Source: Streptococcaceae bacterium (lineage in GTDB: Bacteria; Bacillota; Bacilli; Lactobacillales; Streptococcaceae). Taken from it: a DNA stretch of 53,714 bases. Positions 42,934-51,167 of this stretch are shown here, piece by piece; position 1 is the stretch's first letter, and each line of letters opens with the position of its first letter. The notes beneath the pieces were generated by a model. That model was not told the DNA's origin. It ran no database searches and saw only the letters and a program-made list of their open reading frames with translations. The stretch spans positions 1 through 53,714 of the forward strand of contig JAIRWF010000007.1 of the NCBI GenBank assembly GCA_031253335.1, in the 5' to 3' direction. The translations under genes were made by a program, and so were the position numbers.

Positions 42934-43623
42934 ATGAAACCCGATTACACGCTTTATTACTGGCCGGTTCCCTTCCGTGGACATTTCATCCGCGCCATTT
43001 TGACCTACGCCTGTGCCAATTGGACGGAAGGTGGCAACGTCCCCGCCCTCATGCAAACGCCAGACCTGGAAAAAATTGTCCCATTCATGGGGCCGCCCGT
43101 CCTCATTGACCACACGGCGGATGATTTTGCGACCTCGCAGATGCCCGCCATCGCCCTCTATCTCGGCGAAAAGTTCAAGCTCGTAGGCGACATGCCCCAG
43201 AAAAAAACGCGCGCCCTCAAAATCATTCTCGACGCGAACGACCTCATTGACGAGTTGACCCTGCAAGGCGGCATGGAAATGTGGACGCCTGAAAAATGGC
43301 AGGAATTCATGCCCCGCCTCAAGCGTTGGATGAGTTTTTGGGAAATCGAACTCGCTCGCGCCGGCGGAAAAAATATGCTCGGCACGTCAAATTTGACGAT
43401 TGCCGACATTGTGACCGCGACCCTCTTTGGCACACTGACCGAGCGTTTTGACAGCTTACGTCAAATTTTAGAAACAACTGCCCCAAACACGTCAAATTTG
43501 ATACAATCTATTTGGACGCACGAACTCGCTGATTTCGCCGAAAAATCTCGTCAAACCTACGGCGACACCTACTGTGGCGGCCAAATCGAACAATCTCTGA
43601 GAAAGGTGCTACGTCAAAAATGA
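42934..43623 (+). CDS. glutathione S-transferase-like protein
   Basis: A 229-aa protein with the GST fold: an N-terminal thioredoxin-like half ([19 protein letters not shown], then PPVLID and [11 protein letters not shown], where Ser-Gln would touch the gamma-glutamyl group) and an all-helical half with [14 protein letters not shown], the N-capping box. ATG 42934 is preferred since AGGAG lies eight bases before it. GST-like proteins are uncommon in Streptococcaceae; activity is unproven. It overlaps thyA by 4 bp. Two palindromes and two degraded copies lie inside. Confidence 0.82.
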   Translation: MKPDYTLYYWPVPFRGHFIRAILTYACANWTEGGNVPALMQTPDLEKIVPFMGPPVLIDHTADDFATSQMPAIALYLGEKFKLVGDMPQKKTRALKIILDANDLIDELTLQGGMEMWTPEKWQEFMPRLKRWMSFWEIELARAGGKNMLGTSNLTIADIVTATLFGTLTERFDSLRQILETTAPNTSNLIQSIWTHELADFAEKSRQTYGDTYCGGQIEQSLRKVLRQK

Positions 43624-44465
43624 CCTACGCTGACACTATTTTCAAAACAAATATTCAAAGCATCCTCGAAACCGGCGTCCTATCCGAAAACGCCCGCCCG
43701 CACTACAAAGACGGCCGCCAGGCGAATTCCAAATACATCACAGGCGCCTTTGCGACCTACGACCTCGCCCAGGGACAATTTCCCATCACGACCCTGCGCC
43801 CCATCCCCATCAAGTCCGCCATCAAAGAGCTCCTCTGGATTTACCAGGACCAGACGAACTCCCTCGACGTCCTCGAAGACAAGTACGACGTCCACTACTG
43901 GAATGACTGGGAAGTCAGTCACACACGCACCATTGGTCAGCGTTACGGCGCCACGGTGAAAAAGCACAATATTACAGGGCGCCTCCTCGACGGTCTCACG
44001 AAAAATCCCTGGAATCGTCGCAACATCATCAATCTCTGGCAATACGACGACTTCGATGAGACTGAGGGACTCCTCCCTTGCGCTTTCCAGACCATGTTTG
44101 ACGTCCGGCGCGACCCAGTGACCCAAGATATATTTCTCGACGCAACCCTGACTCAGCGCAGCAATGATATGCTCGTCGCCCACCACATCAACGCCATGCA
44201 GTATGTTGCCCTCCAGCTCATGCTCGCAAAGCATTTCAGCTTCAAGCCCGGCAAATTCTTCTATTTCGTGAATAATCTCCATATCTACGACAACCAATTT
44301 GCTCAAGCCCAAGAACTTCTCAATCGCACACCAGCTGCAGAAGAACCTCACCTCATCCTAAACGTTCCTGACGGTACTGATTTCTTCGCTATCAAACCCG
44401 AAGACTTCACCCTTGAAAACTACACCCCCGTCAAACCCCAACTTAAGTTTGACCTTGCGATTTAA
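43620..44465 (+). CDS. thyA: ThyA thymidylate synthase
   Basis: Methylates dUMP to dTMP using methylene-tetrahydrofolate. 281 aa, near the Lactococcus size. Seen: [26 protein letters not shown], the nucleophilic Cys in [35 protein letters not shown] and [18 protein letters not shown]. It overlaps the GST-like gene (ATGA), which is unusual. No dihydrofolate reductase follows. It uses the same folate pool as MetF. The long minus-strand frame is a shadow. Confidence 0.97.
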   Translation: MTYADTIFKTNIQSILETGVLSENARPHYKDGRQANSKYITGAFATYDLAQGQFPITTLRPIPIKSAIKELLWIYQDQTNSLDVLEDKYDVHYWNDWEVSHTRTIGQRYGATVKKHNITGRLLDGLTKNPWNRRNIINLWQYDDFDETEGLLPCAFQTMFDVRRDPVTQDIFLDATLTQRSNDMLVAHHINAMQYVALQLMLAKHFSFKPGKFFYFVNNLHIYDNQFAQAQELLNRTPAAEEPHLILNVPDGTDFFAIKPEDFTLENYTPVKPQLKFDLAI

Positions 44466-44480
44466 CTCAAAACGATAAGT

Positions 44481-44527
44481 TATAATAAGTATAGCAATTC
44501 AAGAATTACATAACTTAATTTATGTAA
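44481..44527 (+). promoter_or_regulatory. scpA promoter with inverted repeat
   Basis: TATAAT at 44481-44486 is followed by the inverted repeat TTACATAA (44506-44513) / TTATGTAA (44520-44527). scpA has no visible Shine-Dalgarno; the bases before its ATG are pyrimidine-rich. Confidence 0.45.
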
Positions 44528-44549
44528 ATCCTCAACTTTCCTATCTCAA

Positions 44550-45290
44550 ATGTCCCAATCAGAAATCGAAATCAATCTACATTTCAGTGATGAAGAGGCC
44601 TTCAATGGCCCTCTTGATCTCCTCTTGCAACTTGTCAATGCCTACAAAGTGGATATCTTTGAAGTCCCTTTGTTATCTGTCATTGAGCAGTACCTCGCCT
44701 TTATTGACACCATGCAAACACTCAATTTGGAGCTTGCAGGCGACTATATGGTGATGGCAAGTCAACTCATGCTCATCAAATCCCGCCGTCTCTTACCTAC
44801 CGTTTCAGAAGAATTCCAGGAAGAAACAGAACAATTAGAAGAAGACCTATTAGCGCAGATTGCAGACTATCGCCAGTTAAAGGAAGTCTCAGAAGATGTC
44901 TCCAAGCTCCATGATGAACGCGCAAAGCACTTCTCAAAGCCCCGCACCGAAATTTTGAACACCGAGATTAATCTGATTCCAAACACTAACGCGATTGATC
45001 TCTTCCTCGCTTTTTCACAGATTTTACGTCAACACGAGCAAGAAGAACGCTATGCAAATACCGTCGTTGAAGCTGAAAACTTTACCATTGAAGAAAAAAT
45101 GGCAACAATTGAAGAGCGTCTGTCACGCACCAAAAGCTGTTTATTCCGTGAACTTTTTTCGGAATCCGCCAGCAAAGAAGAGCTCATTACCACCTTTCTT
45201 GCCCTGCTTGAACTTGTCAAGACCGATTACTTACGCTTAAGCCAGGAAACCCTTTTTGGAGACATCCGATTAGAAAGAACATCATCATGA
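44550..45290 (+). CDS. scpA: ScpA segregation and condensation protein A
   Basis: Kleisin of the SMC-ScpAB condensin, which organises and segregates the chromosome. 246 aa. Seen: [59 protein letters not shown], and a C-terminal winged-helix part (about 170-246). Its stop overlaps scpB by 4 bp. It lacks a usual ribosome binding site, so initiation must rely on other features. Confidence 0.95.
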   Translation: MSQSEIEINLHFSDEEAFNGPLDLLLQLVNAYKVDIFEVPLLSVIEQYLAFIDTMQTLNLELAGDYMVMASQLMLIKSRRLLPTVSEEFQEETEQLEEDLLAQIADYRQLKEVSEDVSKLHDERAKHFSKPRTEILNTEINLIPNTNAIDLFLAFSQILRQHEQEERYANTVVEAENFTIEEKMATIEERLSRTKSCLFRELFSESASKEELITTFLALLELVKTDYLRLSQETLFGDIRLERTSS

Positions 45291-45856
45291 ATAATGCCGC
45301 TAAAATCGAAGTCTTACTCTACGTTGCAGGCGAAGAAGGCCTTTCACTTGCCGATTTGTCCAGCCTCTGTGAGTTAGCACCAACCGCTTGCCAGCAACAA
45401 ATAGAGAAACTCTCAGAAAAATACAGTGCTGACAAAGAGTCTGCCCTTGCCATTATCAAAACAGCGGATAAATATCGTCTTTCTACAAAAGAAGACTTTG
45501 CAGAACTTCTCAAAAGTTACGCCAAAACGACTGTCAATCAGTCCCTCTCAAAGTCTGCAGTTGAAGTTCTTTCGATAGTTGCCTATAAGCAACCTATCAC
45601 GCGCCTTGAGATAGACAACTTGCGCGGGGTCTCCTCCTCTGGCGTTCTCTCCACCCTTCGGATGTTTAATTTGATTACAGCGGCAGGACAACTAGAAGCT
45701 CCAGGACGTCCCACACTTTATGCGACCACTGAGTTCTTTCTCGACTACATTGGTATCAATAGCCTCGAGGATCTCCCAGCAGTCTCTGATGAAAACAACT
45801 TCTCAGGCGAAAATCAACTTTTCCAAATGGGTCAGGAGACAAACGATGCGCATTAA
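45287..45856 (+). CDS. scpB: ScpB segregation and condensation protein B
   Basis: Partner of ScpA and SMC. 189 aa, two winged-helix domains: [23 protein letters not shown] and [35 protein letters not shown], then [21 protein letters not shown] overlaps the scpA stop. Its end overlaps rluB by 11 bp. Order scpA-scpB-rluB is standard in this family. Confidence 0.95.
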   Translation: MNNAAKIEVLLYVAGEEGLSLADLSSLCELAPTACQQQIEKLSEKYSADKESALAIIKTADKYRLSTKEDFAELLKSYAKTTVNQSLSKSAVEVLSIVAYKQPITRLEIDNLRGVSSSGVLSTLRMFNLITAAGQLEAPGRPTLYATTEFFLDYIGINSLEDLPAVSDENNFSGENQLFQMGQETNDAH

Positions 45857-46559
45857 CCAATACTTAGCTCATGCAGGTGTCGCTAGCCGCAGAAAGTCTG
45901 AGGAACTTATCCAATCAGGAAAAGTAACGGTCAATCAAAAACCCTTAACAGATCTTGCCTATCAAGTAAAGACGGGGGATACTGTTGAAGTTTCGGGCGT
46001 TGCAGTCTATAGCGAGGAGCCCGTTTATTATCTTTTTCACAAACCGCGTGGTGTGATTTCCTCAGTCTCAGATGAAAAAAATCGTGAGACAGTCCGTGAT
46101 TACCTGCCTGAGGTAAAAGAACGTATTTATCCAGTAGGCCGTTTGGACTGGGACACATCTGGCCTACTCATTTTGACAAATGACGGTGATTTCACAAACC
46201 GTATGACCCACCCCAAGCACGAAATTGATAAGGTTTATGTCGCTAAGGTTGACGGACTTGCTACAAAAGAAAAATTAAGACCATTCTCTCAAGGCCTCAG
46301 ACTTGAAGGAAGAAAATTATCTCCTGCGCACTATTCGATTTTAAAAACAGATAAGACTAAAAATAACTCGGTTGTTGAGCTAACCATCCATGAAGGGCAA
46401 AACCATCAAGTCAAAAAAATGTTTGCAGCGCTAGGGCTTCCTGTCAAAAAGCTCTCACGCGTACGCTACGGCAACCTTACCCTTGAAGGCCTCCCAAGTG
46501 GACGCTACAGACGCCTCAGCAAAAAAGAAATCTCTCAACTCTTGACCCTTGCCAAATAA
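45846..46559 (+). CDS. rluB: RluB-type 23S rRNA pseudouridine synthase
   Basis: A 237-aa pseudouridine synthase with an S4 domain ([29 protein letters not shown]) and the RsuA/RluB catalytic part [20 protein letters not shown], with catalytic Asp in [37 protein letters not shown] is the C-terminal signature. ATG 45846 is chosen because AGGAG lies before it and the S4 domain begins there. Target is inferred to be 23S rRNA. Confidence 0.93.
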   Translation: MRINQYLAHAGVASRRKSEELIQSGKVTVNQKPLTDLAYQVKTGDTVEVSGVAVYSEEPVYYLFHKPRGVISSVSDEKNRETVRDYLPEVKERIYPVGRLDWDTSGLLILTNDGDFTNRMTHPKHEIDKVYVAKVDGLATKEKLRPFSQGLRLEGRKLSPAHYSILKTDKTKNNSVVELTIHEGQNHQVKKMFAALGLPVKKLSRVRYGNLTLEGLPSGRYRRLSKKEISQLLTLAK

Positions 46560-46576
46560 AAGCGTATAATAAACCT

Positions 46577-46705
46577 ATCTTCAGGGCAGGGTGAAATTCC
46601 CGACCGGCTGTAAAGTCAGCGACGTTTGCTTAGGCAAGCTTGATCTGGTGAAATTCCAGAACCGACAGTCCGTCATGTTGACGGGAAAGTCTGGATGAGA
46701 GAGGA
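46577..46705 (+). ncRNA. FMN riboswitch (RFN element)
   Basis: Carries the conserved RFN bases: CTTCAGGGCAGGGTGAAATT, CCCGACCGGC, GGTGAAATTCCAGAACCGAC and the closing GGATGAGAGAGG. A -10 TATAAT (46565-46570) lies upstream. FMN binding should reduce expression of ribU. Confidence 0.95.
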
Positions 46706-46740
46706 TGACGCTTTTTAGCGTTCACTACACTCAAAAATGC

Positions 46741-46775
46741 CCTCTGGAGAAAGTATATTCTTTGGAGGTTTTTTT
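46741..46775 (+). promoter_or_regulatory. expression platform hairpin of the FMN riboswitch
   Basis: CCTC...AAAG pairs with CTTTGGAGG (46760-46768), which contains the ribU Shine-Dalgarno, and seven T residues follow immediately before the ATG. One hairpin could thus both hide the ribosome binding site and terminate transcription. Confidence 0.55.
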
Positions 46776-47378
46776 ATGTCTCACGTAACAAACACCAGGC
46801 GTCTAGTCTATATCGCCTTACTCAGTGCGATTTCATTTGCACTTTCCTACTTCAAATTCCCGCTTTTGCCGCCACCTGTCAATTTCCTCGAAGTCGATTT
46901 TACGATTTTACCGATTCTGATTGGTTGTTTCATGTTTGGTTTATCCACAGGATTTATTATTTTGATTGTCCGCTCCATCCTCTGGTTAATCATCAATCCA
47001 GGTCCATTCCCACCAAATACCTATATTGGACTTCCCATGAATTTTGTTGCCATCGCCATTTTCATGGTGCTCCTCTGGTTCTTTATGCAAAAAAAATTCT
47101 CTACAAGTCGCTATCTCCTTTCTGCAATCCTTGGCACATTGGCCTTTACAGCAGCCATGCTTATTCTCAATAAATTTTATGCCATTCCCTTGTATTCGAC
47201 AGTTGCTCATTTTGACTTCACGAAGATTGCCTTTGCAGGCATTTCGGGTGTCAACGCTTATCTCTTAGCTGTTCTCATTTTTAATCTGATTGAAGGCGTC
47301 ATTTTCTCAGTTGCGTTCCTCATCCTCTACTGGGCGCTCCGGGGATCCAAGGCGGTGAAATTCATCAATGCCAACTAA
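46776..47378 (+). CDS. ribU: RibU riboflavin ECF transporter S component
   Basis: Membrane substrate-binding subunit of an energy-coupling-factor importer that takes up riboflavin. 200 aa, six membrane helices. Seen: RRLVYIALLSAISFALSYFKFP, an ECF S-component N-terminus including an alanine-rich A-x-x-x-A-like helix, and LEVDFTILPILIGCFMFG. ATG 46776 is set by TTTGGAGG upstream and follows the FMN riboswitch; an earlier in-frame ATG lies in the leader. The ECF ATPases and EcfT are elsewhere. Confidence 0.94.
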   Translation: MSHVTNTRRLVYIALLSAISFALSYFKFPLLPPPVNFLEVDFTILPILIGCFMFGLSTGFIILIVRSILWLIINPGPFPPNTYIGLPMNFVAIAIFMVLLWFFMQKKFSTSRYLLSAILGTLAFTAAMLILNKFYAIPLYSTVAHFDFTKIAFAGISGVNAYLLAVLIFNLIEGVIFSVAFLILYWALRGSKAVKFINAN

Positions 47379-47402
47379 AAATCCGCTTCGGCGGATTTTT
47401 TT
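47379..47402 (+). terminator. ribU terminator
   Basis: AAATCCGC-TTCG-GCGGATTT, a stable tetraloop hairpin, followed by T residues. Confidence 0.9.
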
Positions 47403-47860
47403 ATTTCAGGTTACCTCTATCTCCGCGCTTTGCGCTACGCTGTCCATGCTCGCTAAGCCAGCAAAGCTGGCAAGTCGCATGGCAACTCCCTGCTTTCTCG
47501 CCCAACCACGCGACAGCGTTTGCTTGACGCAACGCGTCAAGGTAGCAACTCAAGAGACGAAGTTTCCTCATTCGTACCAAGTAAATGAATGGGGAGCTAT
47601 GCTTTTGAGCGACACAAGCTTCGCTTGTTTCATCCGCTACCTCGAAGCGGGCTGGGACTTGTTTCACAAGTCTCTATCTACCACCTTGGACGAGTCGTCC
47701 AAGCAAGCAAAAGCAAAACGGTTTTTGCGGCTCGACTTGGCGCGGTCTGCGCCTTAGCGATAGGATGGTTGTTGGTGCGGTCTGCACCTTACAGCGATGC
47801 TCGTAGGGTTATCAGAGTGGACAGCCCGACACAAAGTGGCGCAGATAGACACGCCCTTCA
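47403..47860 (+). repeat. interspersed non-coding repeat, copy B
   Basis: The 483-bp gap between ribU and the pilus operon carries an extended version of the repeat at 16149-16375, with the same CGCCCAACCACGCGACAGCG, CGGCTCGACTTGGCGC and AGACACGCCC blocks. It is studded with small hairpins: CTTGACGC/GCGTCAAG (47523-47541), ACAAGC/GCTTGT, ACTTGT/ACAAGT, TTGGACGAGTCGTCCAA. Two ORFs here run through the repeat and resemble nothing. No promoter or gene was found. Confidence 0.85.
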
Positions 47861-47861
47861 C

Positions 47862-49559
47862 TTATTTCACGTGCAGATATTTTTTCTTCGGCCGTCTGCC
47901 TCGTGCAATATGCGCACCGCCCAGGCCAATTACTCCAAGCCCTGCAATGAGTCCGACACTCGCATAACCCTTGCTCCCTGCATCTGGCATCTGGAGCTGC
48001 GTATCGTCAAGCGTATAAGTAACGGTTACGTCAACGTTTTCATCACTTACTGCCACTACCTGGGCTGCAACACTTGCTTGTGACGGTGCATTATAGCCTT
48101 CAACCTCAGGCGAATCTACTTCCGCCCAGGTGTTACCGTTAGGTGCAAGCCAAGATTGACTGGCATCCATCGTATCAACCGTCCCATCGCCGTTTGTATC
48201 ATAGCCCAAGACATTCCCATTTTGATCCACCATGGCGTACTGTTTGAATGTCACAGCCTGGACCACGTCATCTGCGAGTTTGATTGTCGCATCAAGCGCA
48301 TCCACATAATGAATCGTGCGCGTGAGTGTCTTATCCGTCTCCTCAACATGCGTGACAACTGGCGGGACACCATAGATATAGGTAATGTTTGTGCCCGTAT
48401 TCGTGTAAGTTCCCGTCACTGTGTCGTTGGCTGCTCGCGTGACACTAGCATCTGAGGAATCAACCTGCAAGAGCTTGTAGCCTTGCGGAATCTGGCTACT
48501 AGCGAGAGGATTTGTCGTGTAGCTTGCACCGACATTTCCTGCCATCATCTTCGGTGCGGCAAGCGTGTTACCTTCCGTATCGACATAATACGTTGTCGTC
48601 GTTCCTGCCATACTTGCTGGCGTGAAATTCATGGACACAAAGGCAAATTGTTGAAGATTGCTGAGCCCGCCGGTGGAGCCCGCAATGAAGAAGGCCAGTT
48701 TTGTCGGATCCGTGATGCCTGTGGCATTCATGAGGGTCGTCATCGGGAGTTGCCAAGTCAAATCACCAAACGAGACCGTAATCAATCCCGTTGCCGCCGT
48801 GTAGCTGATGCTATAGACGTGGAATTGGCCGTCCATAAGGCTGTAAATGGATTGTTGGGGCGAGTTGCTGAGATTATAGGACGTCAGTTTGTTATCAAAG
48901 ACGAGATTATCCGGGTTTGAAAAGGCGAAGCCCCCTTGCCCCCAGCTCGAAGCAGCAGACGAATAGTTCGGATCGCCGTAGCTGTAATAACCTTGAAGCC
49001 CCCCGAGTTTATAAGTGTTGCCGTTCGTCGTGCCATTAGGCCCCGCAATCGCTTGATTACTATAAATCGTATAAGTATCCGTTGAACGACTGTCGTTTTG
49101 ATAGGTATTTGCCACCCAGCCAAAGGTTTGCGCAAGTTTCCCAATGCCTAAGGAACTTCCAAGTTGCCCGGTTTGCCCAGGTGCTGCTTGTGTCCAACCA
49201 AAACCGACACCATCTGCACCGCCAGCATTACCGACATTGAGCTGCCCCGTGATATTCCAGTCTTTCGTCGTATCAATTTTCGTATTGAGCGTCGCCATCC
49301 CGATCTGCGTTTTCGCATTGGGCGTAATCGTGAGCATGCCATACCAGCTTCCAGGCGTATAACTATAGCTCGCAGAGCCTTGCATACTGAAGTAATTTTG
49401 GAAATCTTCTGGACCTAGTGACAGCTGTGGACTTGCGACATCTGCGTGGGCATTAAGCGTGACGATACCAAAAGGCGAAAGAATGTTCACCGCAGGACTT
49501 GCCAGAAATGCTGGGAGAATGAGAGAAGAAGCGAGTCTAATTTTCGTTTGTCGTTTCAT
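47862..49559 (-). CDS. L-type lectin-like pilus tip adhesin
   Basis: A 565-aa secreted surface protein. Seen: signal peptide ending near AHA (about residue 38), a legume-type lectin domain (about 45-310, GADGVGFGWTQ), two MucBP/Mub-like domains (TTYYVDTEGNTL at about 322 and RTIHYVDALDATI at about 410), and a C-terminal sorting signal MPDAGSKG followed by a hydrophobic helix and RGRRPKKK. MPDAG deviates from LPXTG. The second Mub domain holds an EF-hand-like loop DTNGDGTVDTMD. Last gene of the pilus operon, likely the tip adhesin; its glycan ligand is unknown. Confidence 0.85.
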   Translation of the reverse strand: MKRQTKIRLASSLILPAFLASPAVNILSPFGIVTLNAHADVASPQLSLGPEDFQNYFSMQGSASYSYTPGSWYGMLTITPNAKTQIGMATLNTKIDTTKDWNITGQLNVGNAGGADGVGFGWTQAAPGQTGQLGSSLGIGKLAQTFGWVANTYQNDSRSTDTYTIYSNQAIAGPNGTTNGNTYKLGGLQGYYSYGDPNYSSAASSWGQGGFAFSNPDNLVFDNKLTSYNLSNSPQQSIYSLMDGQFHVYSISYTAATGLITVSFGDLTWQLPMTTLMNATGITDPTKLAFFIAGSTGGLSNLQQFAFVSMNFTPASMAGTTTTYYVDTEGNTLAAPKMMAGNVGASYTTNPLASSQIPQGYKLLQVDSSDASVTRAANDTVTGTYTNTGTNITYIYGVPPVVTHVEETDKTLTRTIHYVDALDATIKLADDVVQAVTFKQYAMVDQNGNVLGYDTNGDGTVDTMDASQSWLAPNGNTWAEVDSPEVEGYNAPSQASVAAQVVAVSDENVDVTVTYTLDDTQLQMPDAGSKGYASVGLIAGLGVIGLGGAHIARGRRPKKKYLHVK

Positions 49560-50313
49560 GTTCTTGTCCTTTCTGGCGTTTGCGGTAAATGAGAATGCTG
49601 AGACTTGTAGTCAGGGCAGCAAGACCAAGTGCAGTAGCACCTGTTGTGAGCGTGTCCCCCGTGTGTGGGAGAAAGCCTAAGAGCTTGGGCTCTGCTGGTT
49701 GTTCAGGATTTGCAGGAATTTTGGGATCAACTGGCTCTTTTGGATTTTCCAAGGGCCTAGTAGGTTTGCCCGGTGTTTGTGGGTTTTGCTGCGGGTCAAG
49801 GGAAGACTTCGGAAAAATTTCGACCGTATCCAAATAACCATTTTTATCGGCATTGACCACAGGAAGCCGCATAAGAAGAGGTGAAGCGGGGTTCGTCAGG
49901 CCAAGTGCCGGATTTGCGAGTTCTTTTAGGATATAAAAGCCGTCTTTGACTGTCACCTGCGCTTTTCCAGAGCTATCTGTCGTGAGCGACCACTTTTCGT
50001 CTGTGACTTGATAGCTTTTCGCATCGGACAAATTGATTTTGTCGCCATCAGATGTGGGGGTGATTTTCACTAGCTGATAAGATATCCCGGCAATCCCTTG
50101 CGCTTCACTGGCATGATTATCAATCGGGAGATTATTGACCGTCGCTGAGCTTGTCGTTTTTTGCGTATCAGGTAAAGATCTGAGCTTTGTGATGACAAGT
50201 TCAGTCGTGTGCGTTGATCCGTATTGTCCCGCTGCAAGCGCTTGTGGCGCACTACCCAACGTCATAAGAAGCAGAGCCAGAAGCAGACAAATTTTACTTT
50301 TTAAGATGTGCAT
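49537..50313 (-). CDS. minor pilin subunit with LPHTG anchor
   Basis: A 258-aa secreted protein. Signal peptide ends near ALAA (about 28). A CnaB-like domain has the lysine-bearing start LVITKL, a FPK pilin-like motif (VEIFPKSS), and an E-box-like stretch GFYILKELANP. Then a proline-rich stalk (about 172-220, PKEPVDPKIPANPEQPAEP), LPHTG, membrane helix and KRQK tail. Likely a basal or accessory pilin joining backbone to cell wall. It overlaps sortase (20 bp) and adhesin (23 bp) genes. Confidence 0.85.
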   Translation of the reverse strand: MHILKSKICLLLALLLMTLGSAPQALAAGQYGSTHTTELVITKLRSLPDTQKTTSSATVNNLPIDNHASEAQGIAGISYQLVKITPTSDGDKINLSDAKSYQVTDEKWSLTTDSSGKAQVTVKDGFYILKELANPALGLTNPASPLLMRLPVVNADKNGYLDTVEIFPKSSLDPQQNPQTPGKPTRPLENPKEPVDPKIPANPEQPAEPKLLGFLPHTGDTLTTGATALGLAALTTSLSILIYRKRQKGQEHETTNEN

Positions 50314-51139
50314 ACGTTTCCTTTCTAGGGGATTTTTTGCAGAACTTTATCATGAGAATTACGAGCCCTGCAAGCGCTGAGAGACTAGAGCCTAATATTA
50401 CCCAGAAGCTGTAACCAAAAGTATTTCGCTGAACAAGCTCTTGCGGAGAATTCCCTGACCACGGAACGCGTTCGCCCGTGACAAGCAGCCTGTGACTATT
50501 GACGCCCGTCGGATAGCAAGTAATGAGCGTGACCAAGTCTTTCCCTTTTTCAATGCTGAGCTTTGAAACGTCCTCAGGCGTCACGATATCGCGCTGGATG
50601 ATTTTATAGGTCAGATGCTCATCCAACACGTGGAGATTAAAAGTGTCCCCCAGCTTTAATTTGTCCAAATCTGTGAAAAGGCTCGCGTTGTCTCGTCCCG
50701 AATGGGCGGAAAGTACTGCATGTGTATTCACTCCACCAATAGGAAGTGATGTCTGCGCCATATGCCCCGCTCCAAGCTCCAGGCTTTTCAGGTCATCATG
50801 ATGATAAATCGGCAAACTTTTGAGCTGAATCTGAGGAATACTGAGATAGCCCATCATCCCGGTCTCATCGACATTGAGAGACTGATCGTAGTTGGGAATT
50901 GCGCCTGCAAAAGCTGTGTGCTGACTTTTCGCATAGATATAGGCATTGTAGTCCTTCGCTTGCGCCATGAGCTGATTCACGCGGTCTTGTGTTAAATGAG
51001 AAACTTGCTCTTGATAATGCGTCACCGTTCGGGTCGCTTTTTGGCTACTAATCACATTTGCCACAATCGGATAAAACAAGGCAGCGAGGATCACAGTAAC
51101 CAATATCACGCTGAGTGCGTTCAAAAATTTTCCTTTCAT
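50294..51139 (-). CDS. srtC: class C pilin sortase
   Basis: A membrane transpeptidase of 281 aa that links pilins through lysine residues. Seen: N-terminal helix (about 8-29), catalytic His in LSAHSGRDN, catalytic Cys in TLITCYPTGVNSHRLLVTGER with following Arg, and a C-terminal membrane helix (about 245-267) that is typical of class C. The lid motif Asp-Pro-Trp/Phe common in this class is not seen; the equivalent region reads GAIPNYDQS. It lies between the major and minor pilin genes. Confidence 0.93.
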   Translation of the reverse strand: MKGKFLNALSVILVTVILAALFYPIVANVISSQKATRTVTHYQEQVSHLTQDRVNQLMAQAKDYNAYIYAKSQHTAFAGAIPNYDQSLNVDETGMMGYLSIPQIQLKSLPIYHHDDLKSLELGAGHMAQTSLPIGGVNTHAVLSAHSGRDNASLFTDLDKLKLGDTFNLHVLDEHLTYKIIQRDIVTPEDVSKLSIEKGKDLVTLITCYPTGVNSHRLLVTGERVPWSGNSPQELVQRNTFGYSFWVILGSSLSALAGLVILMIKFCKKSPRKETYAHLKK

Positions 51140-51167
51140 GATTTCCTCCTGCCTATCTAGCTATCAC

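Noticed and set aside
43680-44351. 223-aa minus-strand ORF opposite thyA
   Set aside because: Shadow of thyA, which has all catalytic motifs.
47368-48083. ORFs of 129 and 164 aa across copy B of the interspersed repeat
   Set aside because: They run through repeat blocks and the end of the adhesin gene, lack good start signals and match no family.
48483-48920. 145-aa plus-strand ORF opposite the adhesin
   Set aside because: Shadow of the lectin-domain coding sequence.
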